A DNA stretch of 64,000 nucleotides from Paenibacillus_G elgii_A. Its GTDB lineage: Bacteria > Bacillota > Bacilli > Paenibacillales > NBRC-103111. Of the stretch, positions 34,884 to 43,611 are shown piece after piece (position 1 is the stretch's first letter; every line of letters starts with the position of its first letter). The stretch covers positions 62,001-126,000 of the forward strand of contig JBHJMN010000008.1 in assembly GCA_042219835.1 (NCBI GenBank), read 5' to 3'. The position numbers and the translations under genes were made by a program. The notes beneath the pieces are model-generated. The model saw only the letters and a program-made list of their open reading frames with translations, was not told where the DNA came from and searched no databases.

Positions 34884-34912
34884 AAAGAGTGGGGAAACCC
34901 ACTCTTTACATT
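34884..34912 (+). promoter_or_regulatory. Leader hairpin with GAAA tetraloop upstream of rimP
   Basis: AAAGAGTGGG (34884-34893) pairs perfectly with CCCACTCTTT (34898-34907) around the stable loop GAAA. It is followed by ACATTTTG, a weak T tract. It lies about 30 bases after the expected transcription start, about 95 before rimP. It could work as an attenuator, possibly linked to NusA levels; that role is inferred. Confidence 0.65.
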
Positions 34913-35002
34913 TTGTATAAGGCCCCAAAGCGAGTGAAGACGTTGAGCTTCCATACTCTAACTATCGCTCGCTTTCTCACCCTACTAAGGAGGAACGCAC
35001 GT

Positions 35003-35461
35003 TTGAGCACAAACATCAAATCCACTGTGGAAGAGCTGGTTCGCCCTTTTTTGGACGAAAACGGATTTGAGCTGGTCGACATCGAATATGTGAAAGAAGG
35101 CGGCAACTGGTTTTTACGGGTATATGTGGATAAAGAAGGCGGCATCGATATCGATGACTGCGGCCGCATCAGCGAGTACCTCAGCGCCAAGCTGGACGAG
35201 AAGGACCCCATCGAATCGGCTTATTTCCTGGAAGTTTCTTCGCCCGGGGCGGAGCGCCCGCTCAAGAAGCCTCAGGACTACCGCAGAGCGATTGGCGAGC
35301 ATGTCTTCGTGACGACGTACGAACCGGTAAACGGCTTGAAGGAATTCGAGGGCACGCTCGTGTCATACGACGAACAAACGGTTGTCGTCGAGGTCGGCAA
35401 GAAAAAGCACGAAATCCCGTTTGACAAAGTGGCCGGCGCCAGGCTCGCCATTAAATTCTAG
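35003..35461 (+). CDS. rimP: Ribosome maturation factor RimP
   Basis: Needed for 30S subunit maturation. The 152-residue product starts at TTG 35003 after CTAAGGAGG (34985-34993) and has the family segments VRPFLDENGFELVDIEYVKE and SSPGAERPLKKPQDY. An open frame extends 75 codons upstream through the promoter and leader hairpin, which cannot be coding. It is first in the operon with nusA, the standard bacterial arrangement. Confidence 0.94.
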   Translation: MSTNIKSTVEELVRPFLDENGFELVDIEYVKEGGNWFLRVYVDKEGGIDIDDCGRISEYLSAKLDEKDPIESAYFLEVSSPGAERPLKKPQDYRRAIGEHVFVTTYEPVNGLKEFEGTLVSYDEQTVVVEVGKKKHEIPFDKVAGARLAIKF

Positions 35462-35518
35462 TCGATCTGCCAAAGCGTTGGGCGGCTCGTATTTTATGAG
35501 AGGGGGAACTCCAATCAA

Positions 35519-36616
35519 ATGAACATGGATTTTATCGAAGCGCTGAACGAAATCGAAAAGGAGAAAGGCATCGCCAAAGACGTGCTGATCGACGCGATTG
35601 AGGCAGCGCTGATTTCGAGCTATAAGCGCAATTTCAATACCGCGCAAAACGTGCGCGTCGACATCAACCGCCATACGGGTCTTATTAAAGTATACGCCCG
35701 CAAAACGGTCGTCGACGACGTGCTTGACCCGCGGCTGGAAATTTCGCTCTTCGCTGCAAGAGAAATGAACCAAAACTATCAGCTGAACGACATCGTCGAG
35801 CTTGAGGTTACTCCTCGCGATTTCGGCCGGATTGCGGCGCAGACGGCGAAGCAGGTCGTCACGCAGCGGATCCGTGAAGCGGAGCGCGGGCTGATCTACA
35901 ATGCCTATGTCGATAAAGAGGAAGATATCGTCAACGGCATCGTGCAGCGTCAAGATACGCGCAACCTGTACATCGATTTGGGCAAGATCGAAGCGGTCAT
36001 GCCGCTGAACGAGCTGATGCCCACGGATAAATTCAAGCACGGAGACCGCATTAAAGCGTATATCACCAAGGTCGAAAATACGACCAAGGGACCGCAGATC
36101 ATTTTGTCCCGTACCCACCCGGGGCTTTTGAAACGGTTGTTCGAGCTGGAAGTTCCGGAAATTTTCCAAGGGGTCGTCGAAATCCGTTCCGTCGCCCGCG
36201 AAGCCGGCTTCCGTTCCAAGATCGCCGTATACTCCCGCAATCCGGAAGTCGATCCGGTCGGTTCTTGCGTCGGGCCGAAGGGCATGCGCGTGCAAACGAT
36301 CGTCGGCGAGCTGAAGGGCGAGAAAATCGACATTGTCCGTTGGATGGAAAGTGTGGAGGAGTACGTCGCCAACGCGCTCAGCCCGTCCAAGGTGCTGGAG
36401 GTGCAAGTGTTCGAAGCTGAGAAAATGGCCCGGGTTATCGTTCCGGACTATCAGCTGTCGCTTGCCATCGGCATTAAAGGGCAGAATGCGCGGCTGGCCG
36501 CCAAACTGACCGGCTGGAAGATCGACATTAAGAGCGAGACGCAAGCCGAGCAGGAATACGGCCGGCCGAAGACATATGCTGAAGAAATGCACCAGGATTC
36601 CGTCAGTATCGATTAA
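35519..36616 (+). CDS. nusA: Transcription termination/antitermination factor NusA
   Basis: Binds RNA polymerase and nascent RNA to control pausing, termination and antitermination. The 365-residue protein has an N-terminal polymerase-binding domain (1-about 125), an S1 domain (about 135-200, GIVQRQDTRNLYIDLGKIEA) and two KH domains (VGSCVGPKGMRVQTIVGELK; SLAIGIKGQNARLAAKLTG). The acidic C-terminal repeats of E. coli NusA are absent, as in other Firmicutes. GAGAGGGGGAAC precedes ATG 35519. Confidence 0.97.
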   Translation: MNMDFIEALNEIEKEKGIAKDVLIDAIEAALISSYKRNFNTAQNVRVDINRHTGLIKVYARKTVVDDVLDPRLEISLFAAREMNQNYQLNDIVELEVTPRDFGRIAAQTAKQVVTQRIREAERGLIYNAYVDKEEDIVNGIVQRQDTRNLYIDLGKIEAVMPLNELMPTDKFKHGDRIKAYITKVENTTKGPQIILSRTHPGLLKRLFELEVPEIFQGVVEIRSVAREAGFRSKIAVYSRNPEVDPVGSCVGPKGMRVQTIVGELKGEKIDIVRWMESVEEYVANALSPSKVLEVQVFEAEKMARVIVPDYQLSLAIGIKGQNARLAAKLTGWKIDIKSETQAEQEYGRPKTYAEEMHQDSVSID

Positions 36617-36661
36617 TTCGCAGACATCGGTCTGACGGCCATGCGGGAGGGGGATGATCCG

Positions 36662-36976
36662 ATGAAACAAAGAAAAATACCTCTGCGTAAATGCGTAGCC
36701 TGCCAGCAGATGATGCCTAAGAAAGAACTAATCCGCGTGGTGAAAACGCCAAATGATGAATTGCTCATCGATTTGACGGGGAAAAAAGCCGGACGCGGCG
36801 CCTATTTGTGCGGTAAACTATCCTGCTTCAAGCTGGCCAAGAAATCGCGTGCGCTGGATCGCGCACTGAAATCGTCGGTCAGTCCGGATATTTACGACGC
36901 TCTCGAGCAGGATTTTATTAAAGTGGAAGACGAATTTATTGCCGGAAAAGATGCGGTGGATGATGAACAAGAATAA
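36662..36976 (+). CDS. rnpM: RNA-binding protein RnpM (YlxR)
   Basis: A 104-residue protein of the YlxR family; the B. subtilis homologue was recently described as an RNase P modulator. The family core RKCVACQQMMPKKELIRVV is at about 8-26, and the GRGAYLCGKLSCFKLA segment follows. ATG 36662 is chosen because GGGAGGGGG (36645-36653) is well spaced; an ATG at 36641 is upstream of it. The 3' end overlaps ylxQ by 17 bases. Confidence 0.9.
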   Translation: MKQRKIPLRKCVACQQMMPKKELIRVVKTPNDELLIDLTGKKAGRGAYLCGKLSCFKLAKKSRALDRALKSSVSPDIYDALEQDFIKVEDEFIAGKDAVDDEQE

Positions 36977-37310
36977 CGGCAAATTTTTCTCGAATCTGGG
37001 GCTCGCCATGCGGGCGGGAAAGCTGGTTACCGGTGAAGACATGGTGATCGAATCGGTCCGAAGCGGCGAAACGAAGCTTGTCATCGTGGCCGAGGACGCT
37101 TCCGCAGGCACGTTCAAGAAAGTGAACGATAAGTGCATTTATTATCAAGTTCCTATCCATCAGTACGGCCGTCGGGATCAGCTTGGAGCAAGTATCGGTA
37201 AAGAAGCGCGAGTCGTCATTGGAGTAAACGATGCGGGATTTGCGCGGATGTTGTTGAAGCAGTTAGATCGTACGGAGGTGGACGGTATTGACGAAACAAG
37301 ACAACAATAA
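36960..37310 (+). CDS. ylxQ: L7Ae-family RNA-binding protein YlxQ
   Basis: Putative kink-turn RNA-binding protein of the L7Ae/L30e family. The fold-specific segment GLAMRAGKLVTGEDMVIESV (about 10-29) and KLVIVAEDASAGTFKKV match YlxQ. Two ATGs in tandem (36960, 36963) are possible starts. The product is 116 residues including a C-terminal extension (after about 105) that exists because the frame runs on into the infB start region, overlapping it by 23 bases. It forms the usual nusA-ylxR-ylxQ-infB block. Confidence 0.88.
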   Translation: MMNKNNGKFFSNLGLAMRAGKLVTGEDMVIESVRSGETKLVIVAEDASAGTFKKVNDKCIYYQVPIHQYGRRDQLGASIGKEARVVIGVNDAGFARMLLKQLDRTEVDGIDETRQQ

Positions 37311-40146
37311 AGACAAACTCAGAGTGTACGAATATGCCAAATCTTTAAATATGAGCAGTAAAGAGATCATCACAATATTAAAAAGACTGGATATTCCGGT
37401 CAACAATCATATGAGCGTAATGGAGAATGATGCGGTGTCGAGTGTAGAGAAATTTTTCAGAGACGTTAAAGCCAATGCAGCAGCAAAACGGAGCGAGGGC
37501 GGAGCCAAAACAGGGGATAAGCCGACCAATCGTCCGGAATCCAAACAACAAACCGTAGCGGCGCAGCCGAAACCGGAACAGCGCCCGCAAACGACGCAAG
37601 TCCAATCGGCTGCACCTAAGCAAAACAACGGTCAGGGACAAAACAGGCCGCAAGGTCAGGGCGGCGAAGGCCGTCAAGGTCAAGGCCAGTCCCGCCAAGG
37701 GGATCGCCAAGGACAAGATCGCAATCGCGGCGGCCAAGGAGGCCAAGGCGGTGGCAATCGTGGAGGTCAAGGCGGCTATCGCGGCGGCCAAGGTCAAGGC
37801 CAAGGAGGCCAAGGCGGCGGCTATCGCGGCGGTCAAGGGGGCCAAGGAGGCCAAGGCGGCGGTTATCGCGGCGGCCAAGGTCAGGGTCAAGGAGGCCAAG
37901 GCGGCGGCTATCGCGGCGGTCAAGGCCAAGGTCAAGGAGGCCAGGGCGGCGGCTATCGCGGTGGTCAAGGCCAGGGTCAAGGAGGCCAGGGCGGCGGCTA
38001 TCGCGGTGGTCAAGGCCAGGGTCAAGGAGGAGGCCAGGGCGGCGGCTATCGCGGTGGTCAAGGCCAAGGTCAAGGAGGCCAGGGCGGCGGCAATCGTGGA
38101 GGCCAGGGCGGAGGTCAGCAGGGCCAGCGCCCGGATCAACGCAAAGGCGGCGGCTTCGAGCAGCGCAATAACGATCGCAACCGCCAGGCGTCTATTCCTC
38201 CGAAGCCGACGACAGCCAATGCCGGTCTGGAATTAGACGATTCGGCGGCGAACAGAGGCGCTAAGAAATCGAAACCGAATAACAATAAACGCTTTGAAGA
38301 TAACCGGGGTGGCGGAAGAGGTCAACAAAACCGCGGTAAAGCCCAAGGTCGGGGTGGCAGAAATCAGGAGCCGCCGAAACCGAAGATTGACAATACACCG
38401 AAGAAAATTATCGTGCGCGGAACGATGACCGTAGGCGAGACGGCCAAAGTGCTGCATAAGGACGCTTCCGAAGTGATTAAGAAGCTTCTGTTCCTCGGCG
38501 TCATGGCGACCATCAATCAGGAGCTTGACCTGGATGCGATCCAACTGCTTGCGTCCGAATACGGCGTGGAAGTCGAATTGAAAATTCCGGTCGAGGAAGA
38601 CAAATTCGAACAATTCGAAGAACAGGACGAAGAAGCGGATCTGATGGAGCGTCCTCCGGTAGTGACCATCATGGGTCACGTCGACCACGGTAAAACGACG
38701 CTGCTCGATGCGATCCGTAAGACAAGCGTTACCGAAGGCGAAGCGGGCGGTATCACGCAGCATATCGGCGCTTACCAAGTAGAAACGCACAACAAAAAGA
38801 TTACGTTCCTCGATACGCCGGGTCACGAAGCGTTTACGTCCATGCGTGCCCGCGGCGCACAGGTGACGGATATCACCATTATCGTGGTTGCTGCCGATGA
38901 CGGCGTCATGCCGCAAACGGTCGAGGCGATCAGTCACGCCAAAGCGGCGAAAGTGCCGATTATCGTTGCGGTGAACAAAATCGATAAGCCGGATGCGAAC
39001 CCGGACCGGGTCAAGCAAGAGTTGACCGAATACGAGCTTGTTCCCGAAGAGTGGGGCGGCGATACGATTTTCTGCAACATTTCTGCGAAGCAAGGGATTG
39101 GGCTGGAAAATCTGCTCGATATGATTTTGCTTGTATCCGAAGTACAGGAGCTTAAAGCCAATCCGAACAAACGTGCCAGAGGAACGGTCATCGAGGCTGA
39201 GCTGGACAAAGGCAAAGGGCCGGTGGCGCGCATCTTGATCCAACACGGTACGCTTAAAGTGGGCGACAGCTTCGTAGCAGGCGTCTGCTTCGGACGTGTG
39301 CGGGCGATGATGAACGACAAAGGACGCAAACTGAAAGAAGCCGGACCTTCGACGCCGGTGGAAATTACCGGTTTGACCGAAGTGCCCCAAGCGGGCGATC
39401 CGTTCCTGGTCTTCGAGGACGAGCGCAAAGCGAGAGATATCGCCGAGAAGCGTGCCATCACGCTGCGTCAATCCGAGATGGGAGCAAACGCCCGCGTTAC
39501 GCTGGACGATCTGTACAAACAGATTAAAGAAGGCGAAGTCAAGGATCTTAACGTCATCATTAAAGCGGACGTTCAGGGTTCTGCCGAGGCGCTCAAAAGC
39601 TCCTTGGAGAAAATCGACGTCGAAGGCGCGCGCGTTAAAATTTTGCATAGCGGCGTAGGGGCGATCACCGAGTCCGACGTTATTCTGGCATCGGCTTCCA
39701 ATGCGATCGTCATCGGCTTTAACGTCCGTCCGGAACCGCAAGCGAAAAATACCGCGGAGCAGGAAAAAGTCGATATTCGTCTGCACAGCATCATTTACAA
39801 AGTCATGGAAGAAATCGAGCAGGCGATGAAGGGGCTTCTCGATCCGGAATATAAAGAAGTCGTGATCGGGCATGCCGAAGTCCGCAACATCTTTAAAGTG
39901 TCCAAGGTCGGCACGATTGCGGGCTGCATGGTAACGGACGGCAAAATCGTCCGCTCCGCCGAAGTACGGATTGTCCGCAGCGGAATCGTCGTTTTCGAAG
40001 GCAAGATCGACTCGCTGAAACGATTCAAGGATGATGCGAAAGAAGTGGCGCAAGGCTACGAATGCGGTATATCTTTGGAGCGTTTTAATGATCTTAAAGA
40101 GGGAGACACGATTGAAGCCTTCGTTATGGAAACTGTAGAGAGGTGA
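37288..40146 (+). CDS. infB: Translation initiation factor IF-2
   Basis: GTPase that brings initiator tRNA to the 30S subunit. The 952-residue protein is much longer than B. subtilis IF-2 (716). N-terminal IF2 helix domain (1-about 55), then a basic, Gln-rich linker with a repeat tract of Gly/Gln/Tyr-Arg units (about 162-268), a second IF2N domain (about 375-430), G domain with GHVDHGKT at 463-470, DTPGH at 509-513 and NKID near 562, then domains II, III and IV. It starts at TTG 37288 with ACGGAGGTG (37272-37280). The linker repeats are the unusual part. Confidence 0.97.
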   Translation: MTKQDNNKDKLRVYEYAKSLNMSSKEIITILKRLDIPVNNHMSVMENDAVSSVEKFFRDVKANAAAKRSEGGAKTGDKPTNRPESKQQTVAAQPKPEQRPQTTQVQSAAPKQNNGQGQNRPQGQGGEGRQGQGQSRQGDRQGQDRNRGGQGGQGGGNRGGQGGYRGGQGQGQGGQGGGYRGGQGGQGGQGGGYRGGQGQGQGGQGGGYRGGQGQGQGGQGGGYRGGQGQGQGGQGGGYRGGQGQGQGGGQGGGYRGGQGQGQGGQGGGNRGGQGGGQQGQRPDQRKGGGFEQRNNDRNRQASIPPKPTTANAGLELDDSAANRGAKKSKPNNNKRFEDNRGGGRGQQNRGKAQGRGGRNQEPPKPKIDNTPKKIIVRGTMTVGETAKVLHKDASEVIKKLLFLGVMATINQELDLDAIQLLASEYGVEVELKIPVEEDKFEQFEEQDEEADLMERPPVVTIMGHVDHGKTTLLDAIRKTSVTEGEAGGITQHIGAYQVETHNKKITFLDTPGHEAFTSMRARGAQVTDITIIVVAADDGVMPQTVEAISHAKAAKVPIIVAVNKIDKPDANPDRVKQELTEYELVPEEWGGDTIFCNISAKQGIGLENLLDMILLVSEVQELKANPNKRARGTVIEAELDKGKGPVARILIQHGTLKVGDSFVAGVCFGRVRAMMNDKGRKLKEAGPSTPVEITGLTEVPQAGDPFLVFEDERKARDIAEKRAITLRQSEMGANARVTLDDLYKQIKEGEVKDLNVIIKADVQGSAEALKSSLEKIDVEGARVKILHSGVGAITESDVILASASNAIVIGFNVRPEPQAKNTAEQEKVDIRLHSIIYKVMEEIEQAMKGLLDPEYKEVVIGHAEVRNIFKVSKVGTIAGCMVTDGKIVRSAEVRIVRSGIVVFEGKIDSLKRFKDDAKEVAQGYECGISLERFNDLKEGDTIEAFVMETVER
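37774..38091 (+). repeat. Tandem repeats of 42-48 bases inside infB
   Basis: About seven direct repeats encode units close to GYRGGQGQGQGGQGG (15 residues, 45 bases), with one 14-residue and one 16-residue variant, covering IF-2 residues about 163-268. Copies differ at third positions (GGC/GGT, CAA/CAG), so they are diverged rather than newly duplicated. The repeats keep the frame open in several other frames on both strands. Confidence 0.9.
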
Positions 40147-40152
40147 TCCGCC

Positions 40153-40509
40153 ATGGCAAAAATTCGCGTTGGCAGAGTCGGAGAACAAATCAAGAAGGAA
40201 TTAAGCCAGATCATTCAATCCGAACTGAAAGACCCGCGCATCGGTTTCATTACCGTGACCGGCGTCGATGTGACGAATGATTTTTCCCAAGCCAAAGTAT
40301 TCTTGAGCGTGCTTGGCAGCGACGAACAGAAGGAAGAAACGCTGAAGGCGCTCGCCCGCGGCACCGGCTTTATCCGCTCCGAGCTCGGCAAACGAATTCG
40401 GATGCGCAAAATTCCGGAACTGCTGTTTAAGTTCGACGCCTCGATCGATTACGGCAGCAAGATTGAAACGCTGATTCACCAAATTAACGACGGGAATACC
40501 GAAGCATGA
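40153..40509 (+). CDS. rbfA: Ribosome-binding factor A
   Basis: Assists 16S rRNA 5'-end processing and 30S maturation, especially in the cold. The 118-residue KH-like protein has the conserved start MAKIRVGRVGEQIKKELSQI and KDPRIGFITVTGVDVTNDF. AGAGGTGATC (40138-40147) precedes the ATG. It overlaps nrnA by four bases. B. subtilis has ylxP between infB and rbfA; that gene is absent here. Confidence 0.96.
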   Translation: MAKIRVGRVGEQIKKELSQIIQSELKDPRIGFITVTGVDVTNDFSQAKVFLSVLGSDEQKEETLKALARGTGFIRSELGKRIRMRKIPELLFKFDASIDYGSKIETLIHQINDGNTEA

Positions 40510-41492
40510 CCGCAGCGGAATATGCCGTTCAGCTTCAAGCGGCGGCCGGGTTTATCCGCGAGCAGGATGATTTTCTGGTCGTATCCCACGTTCAGCCCGA
40601 CGGCGACGCCGCCGGGTCCACGTTTGCGGTCGCTTGGATGCTGCAGTCGTTAAACAAACGGTTCACGCTGATCAATGAAGGCCCGATCCCGGACAAGTTC
40701 ATGTACATGGCCGGGCCTCATGCGGTCATCGAATACGAGAAATCTCCGCCCGAACGCAATTTCACGGCGGTGATCTCGGTCGATTGCGCGGATTTCGGAC
40801 GAATCGGCTCGGTGAGCGAATGCTTCGAGCCGGAGCGGGAGCTGCTGAACATCGATCATCATGCGACCAATGACGGTTTCGGAACCGTTAATCTGGTGCG
40901 CTCCGATGCCGCGGCTACCGTGGAAGTGCTGTACGATCTCGCGCTGGAGCTGAATCTGGAGTTCACGCCGGAGCTGAACGATTGTATTTATACCGGTTTG
41001 CTGACCGATACGGGAGGCTTTCGTTATTCCAACACGACGCCGAAAGTGATGCAGATTGCGGCAGATATGCTTGCGCGCGGTGTGAAGGGGCACGAGCTTG
41101 CCGAAAGGCTGCTCGAAACGATGACGCTCGGTCAGGTATGCTTGCTGAAGCGAAGCCTCAATACGTTGTCCTTTGCCCATGACAACAAGGTTGCCTGGCT
41201 GACCGTCACCTTGGACGATTTAGCGACTACCGATGCATCCGGCGAAGATATGGACGGACTCGTCAACTATGCCCGCAATGTCGAAGGGGTTGAAGTCGGC
41301 ATGCTGTTTAAGGAAAAAGAGCCCGGAATCGTTAAAGTCAGCTTCCGTTCCGGAGGCTTGGCCGATGTCGCGGCGCTTGCCCAGAAATTCGGCGGCGGCG
41401 GGCATGTCAAAGCGGCCGGTTGTACGATTCGCGGTTCGATGTCCGAAGCGGTTGAGCGAGTCGTTCGGGAAGTAGGGATGGCGCTCGCATGA
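40506..41492 (+). CDS. nrnA: NrnA-type bifunctional oligoribonuclease / pAp phosphatase (DHH family)
   Basis: Degrades very short RNAs (nano-RNA) and dephosphorylates 3'-phosphoadenosine 5'-phosphate. The 328-residue protein has the DHH domain (SHVQPDGDAAGST, about 27-39; SVDCADFGRIG; NIDHHATNDG) and a C-terminal DHHA1 domain with FGGGGHVKAAG (about 298-308). It overlaps rbfA and truB by four bases each, so it is fully embedded in the operon. B. subtilis nrnA lies elsewhere in its genome. Confidence 0.93.
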   Translation: MTAAEYAVQLQAAAGFIREQDDFLVVSHVQPDGDAAGSTFAVAWMLQSLNKRFTLINEGPIPDKFMYMAGPHAVIEYEKSPPERNFTAVISVDCADFGRIGSVSECFEPERELLNIDHHATNDGFGTVNLVRSDAAATVEVLYDLALELNLEFTPELNDCIYTGLLTDTGGFRYSNTTPKVMQIAADMLARGVKGHELAERLLETMTLGQVCLLKRSLNTLSFAHDNKVAWLTVTLDDLATTDASGEDMDGLVNYARNVEGVEVGMLFKEKEPGIVKVSFRSGGLADVAALAQKFGGGGHVKAAGCTIRGSMSEAVERVVREVGMALA

Positions 41493-42430
41493 CAACGGAA
41501 TTGGAAGGCATTTTGCCTGTATGGAAGCCGAAAGGCTTTACCTCCCACGATGTGGTGGCCAAAGTGCGCCGTATCGTTAGAATCAAGCGGATCGGCCATA
41601 CGGGAACGCTTGATCCCCAAGTGACAGGCGTCCTGCCGCTTTGCATCGGCAGGGCGACCCGGCTTGTCGAGTACATCCAGGAGCTGCCGAAAGCGTATGA
41701 AGCAACGCTGCTTTTGGGACTTGCCACAGATACGGAAGACTTGTCGGGGGAAGTACTGGAGCGGGTGGAGCGGCTCGGAGAACGGTTGACGCCGGAGCAA
41801 GTGACTGCGGCGGTTTTACGCTTTGTCGGCGACATCGAACAGGTGCCGCCGATGTATTCTGCCGTCAAGGTGGACGGCAAACGATTGTATGAGCTGGCGC
41901 GGCAAGGTGTTCAAGTGGAGCGGAAGTCCCGGACGGTCACCATTTACGGCATCGATGTGCTGGAGACAGACTGGTCTGGAGATTATCCGCAAGTCAAATT
42001 TCGCGTCAACTGCTCTAAGGGAACGTATATTCGTACGCTGTGTGCGGATATCGGACAAGCTCTCGGCGTACCTGCCGTTATGGCGGAGCTGGTGCGAATC
42101 TCAACTGGACATATTGGGCCGGAACGATGCCTGACGCTTGAACAGATCGAAACTTTCCACAAAAACGGAGAGCTTGCCGGGCGGTTGATTCCGATAGAGC
42201 AGGCGGTTGCCCATTTGCCGTCCGTCCAACTTTCTTCCGTTCAAGCGCAGAAAGCGCTGCAGGGTCAGAAGATTCGCGTCAGCGAAGGGCAGAAGACCGT
42301 ATTAAGCGCCTTTTCGTCCACCGACGAGCGGTCGGTCGCCTGCTTCGCGGAAGAAACGGGCGCGTTAATCGGTCTTTTCGAATGGGATTCGGAACCGGAG
42401 TTGCTGCGGCCAGTCAAAATATTTTCTTGA
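41489..42430 (+). CDS. truB: tRNA pseudouridine-55 synthase TruB
   Basis: Makes pseudouridine 55 in the T loop of tRNAs. Motif II with the catalytic Asp is GHTGTLDPQVTGVLPLCIG, D42; the VPPMYSAVKVDGKRLYELAR segment (about 117-136) and a C-terminal PUA-like domain follow. Length 313 is normal. The start overlaps the nrnA stop by four bases and ribF follows. Confidence 0.96.
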   Translation: MTTELEGILPVWKPKGFTSHDVVAKVRRIVRIKRIGHTGTLDPQVTGVLPLCIGRATRLVEYIQELPKAYEATLLLGLATDTEDLSGEVLERVERLGERLTPEQVTAAVLRFVGDIEQVPPMYSAVKVDGKRLYELARQGVQVERKSRTVTIYGIDVLETDWSGDYPQVKFRVNCSKGTYIRTLCADIGQALGVPAVMAELVRISTGHIGPERCLTLEQIETFHKNGELAGRLIPIEQAVAHLPSVQLSSVQAQKALQGQKIRVSEGQKTVLSAFSSTDERSVACFAEETGALIGLFEWDSEPELLRPVKIFS

Positions 42431-42478
42431 GCTTGAACGGTCAAACGCACCAAAGAAATGTAGGTGAAAGACACATCC

Positions 42479-43438
42479 ATGGAAACGGTACAGCTATCGT
42501 ATCCGCTGCCGCAGGACGGCCGTCCTGACGATTCCGCCAAGGTGCTGGCGATCGGAGATTTCGACGGCGTTCACCTCGGTCACCGGGAAGTGATCCGGAG
42601 GGCGGTCGAACGCGGGGCCGAGCTTCAACTGCCGGCTGCCATCATGACGTTTCATCCGCATCCCAGACAAGTGCTCGGGATGGACAAATACACCAAGCTG
42701 CTTACGCCGCCCGCGGCCAAGCAGGAATTGCTGCGGCAGCTTCAGGTCGATGCGACCTATGTCGTGGATTTCAGCGAATCGTTTATGCGCGTAACGCCCG
42801 AACAGTTTGTCGAGCACATGCTTGTGCCGATGAAGGTCAGTACGGTTTTCGTCGGATTTGACTTCACCTTCGGCTACAAAGGCGCAGGGACGCCGGATAC
42901 GCTGTGCGATTTGGCCAAAGGGAGATTTGCGGTCGAGGTGGTTCGTCCGTTTCACAGGAACGGCGAGAAAGTCAGCAGCACATTGATTCGCGAATGCTTG
43001 CTGCGCGGCGATATTGCCGAAGCGAATGCGTTGCTTGCCCGGCCTTACCGGCTGGAAGGGACGGTCGTGCACGGAGACGGGCGAGGCCGGACCATCGGTT
43101 TCCCGACCGCGAATCTTGAGGTGAGCCAGCCTTACGTTATTCCGGCCAATGGCGTCTATGCCGTACAGGTCACGGTCGGGGGGCGCAAAGTAGACGGGGT
43201 CATGAATGTTGGGGTGAAGCCTACCTTCGTTACCGGCCTGACGCAGCCCGCGCTGGAGGCGCATTTGTTTGATTTTCACGAAACGATCTACGGAGAGAAC
43301 GTACAGGTGGAGCTGCTCGCGTTTATTCGCGAAGAACGGAGATTCGCTTCGGTTCAAGAGCTGGTTTCCCAAATCGGTCAAGATGCGGATCAAGCGCGCT
43401 TGATCCTTGCGGCTCGGAAAACGATTCAAAACTCGTAA
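42479..43438 (+). CDS. ribF: Bifunctional riboflavin kinase / FAD synthetase RibF (RibC)
   Basis: Converts riboflavin to FMN and then FAD. An N-terminal nucleotidyltransferase domain (AIGDFDGVHLGHREVI, about 24-39; VGFDFTFGYKGAGT; SSTLIRECL) precedes a C-terminal riboflavin kinase domain (VVHGDGRGRTIGFPTANLEV, about 197-216). From ATG 42479 the product is 319 residues; an in-frame GTG at 42464 overlaps the only ribosome-binding site (AGGTGA, 42462-42467). It ends the rimP operon in synteny with B. subtilis ribC. Confidence 0.94.
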   Translation: METVQLSYPLPQDGRPDDSAKVLAIGDFDGVHLGHREVIRRAVERGAELQLPAAIMTFHPHPRQVLGMDKYTKLLTPPAAKQELLRQLQVDATYVVDFSESFMRVTPEQFVEHMLVPMKVSTVFVGFDFTFGYKGAGTPDTLCDLAKGRFAVEVVRPFHRNGEKVSSTLIRECLLRGDIAEANALLARPYRLEGTVVHGDGRGRTIGFPTANLEVSQPYVIPANGVYAVQVTVGGRKVDGVMNVGVKPTFVTGLTQPALEAHLFDFHETIYGENVQVELLAFIREERRFASVQELVSQIGQDADQARLILAARKTIQNS

Positions 43439-43444
43439 TTTTAT

Positions 43445-43474
43445 TTTACTTTTATAAACAAACTATGGTATACT
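43445..43474 (+). promoter_or_regulatory. Sigma-A promoter of rpsO, extended -10
   Basis: TATACT (43469-43474) preceded by TGG gives an extended -10; the -35 is weak (TTTACT, 43445-43450, 18-base spacer). It starts directly after ribF and would give a leader of about 130 bases before the rpsO ATG. Confidence 0.65.
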
Positions 43475-43493
43475 ATGAAACGTTGTCAATTCA

Positions 43494-43559
43494 ACATGCT
43501 ATCGCATGAGGAATTCAGGACATCGCATGAACCTTGGCATGGAGAATCGAGTACTCCAT
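43494..43559 (+). promoter_or_regulatory. Structured rpsO leader
   Basis: Two small hairpins lie in the leader: CATGC/GCATG (about 43495-43508) and ATGGAG/CTCCAT (43539-43544 with 43554-43559). In Geobacillus and E. coli, S15 represses its own mRNA through leader structure; this leader could do the same, but I cannot match a known S15-binding motif by eye. Confidence 0.35.
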
Positions 43560-43611
43560 CGGTCTCTGGGCCACAGGGGATATCCTTATTATTTTCGGAG
43601 GTGACTCAATC

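Noticed and set aside
37774..38091. CRISPR-like direct repeats
   Set aside because: The repeats are in frame within infB, have no unique spacers, and code for a low-complexity linker.
37378..38139. Minus-strand 253-codon Ala/Leu-rich open frame in infB
   Set aside because: It is a mirror of the Gly/Gln repeats; the codon periodicity keeps other frames open. No ribosome-binding site or known domain.
37751..38236. Plus-strand 161-codon Ala/Lys-rich open frame in infB
   Set aside because: Same cause: it is infB read in another frame through the repeats.
38233..40188. 651-codon minus-strand open frame opposite infB
   Set aside because: Shadow of the infB G-domain coding sequence.
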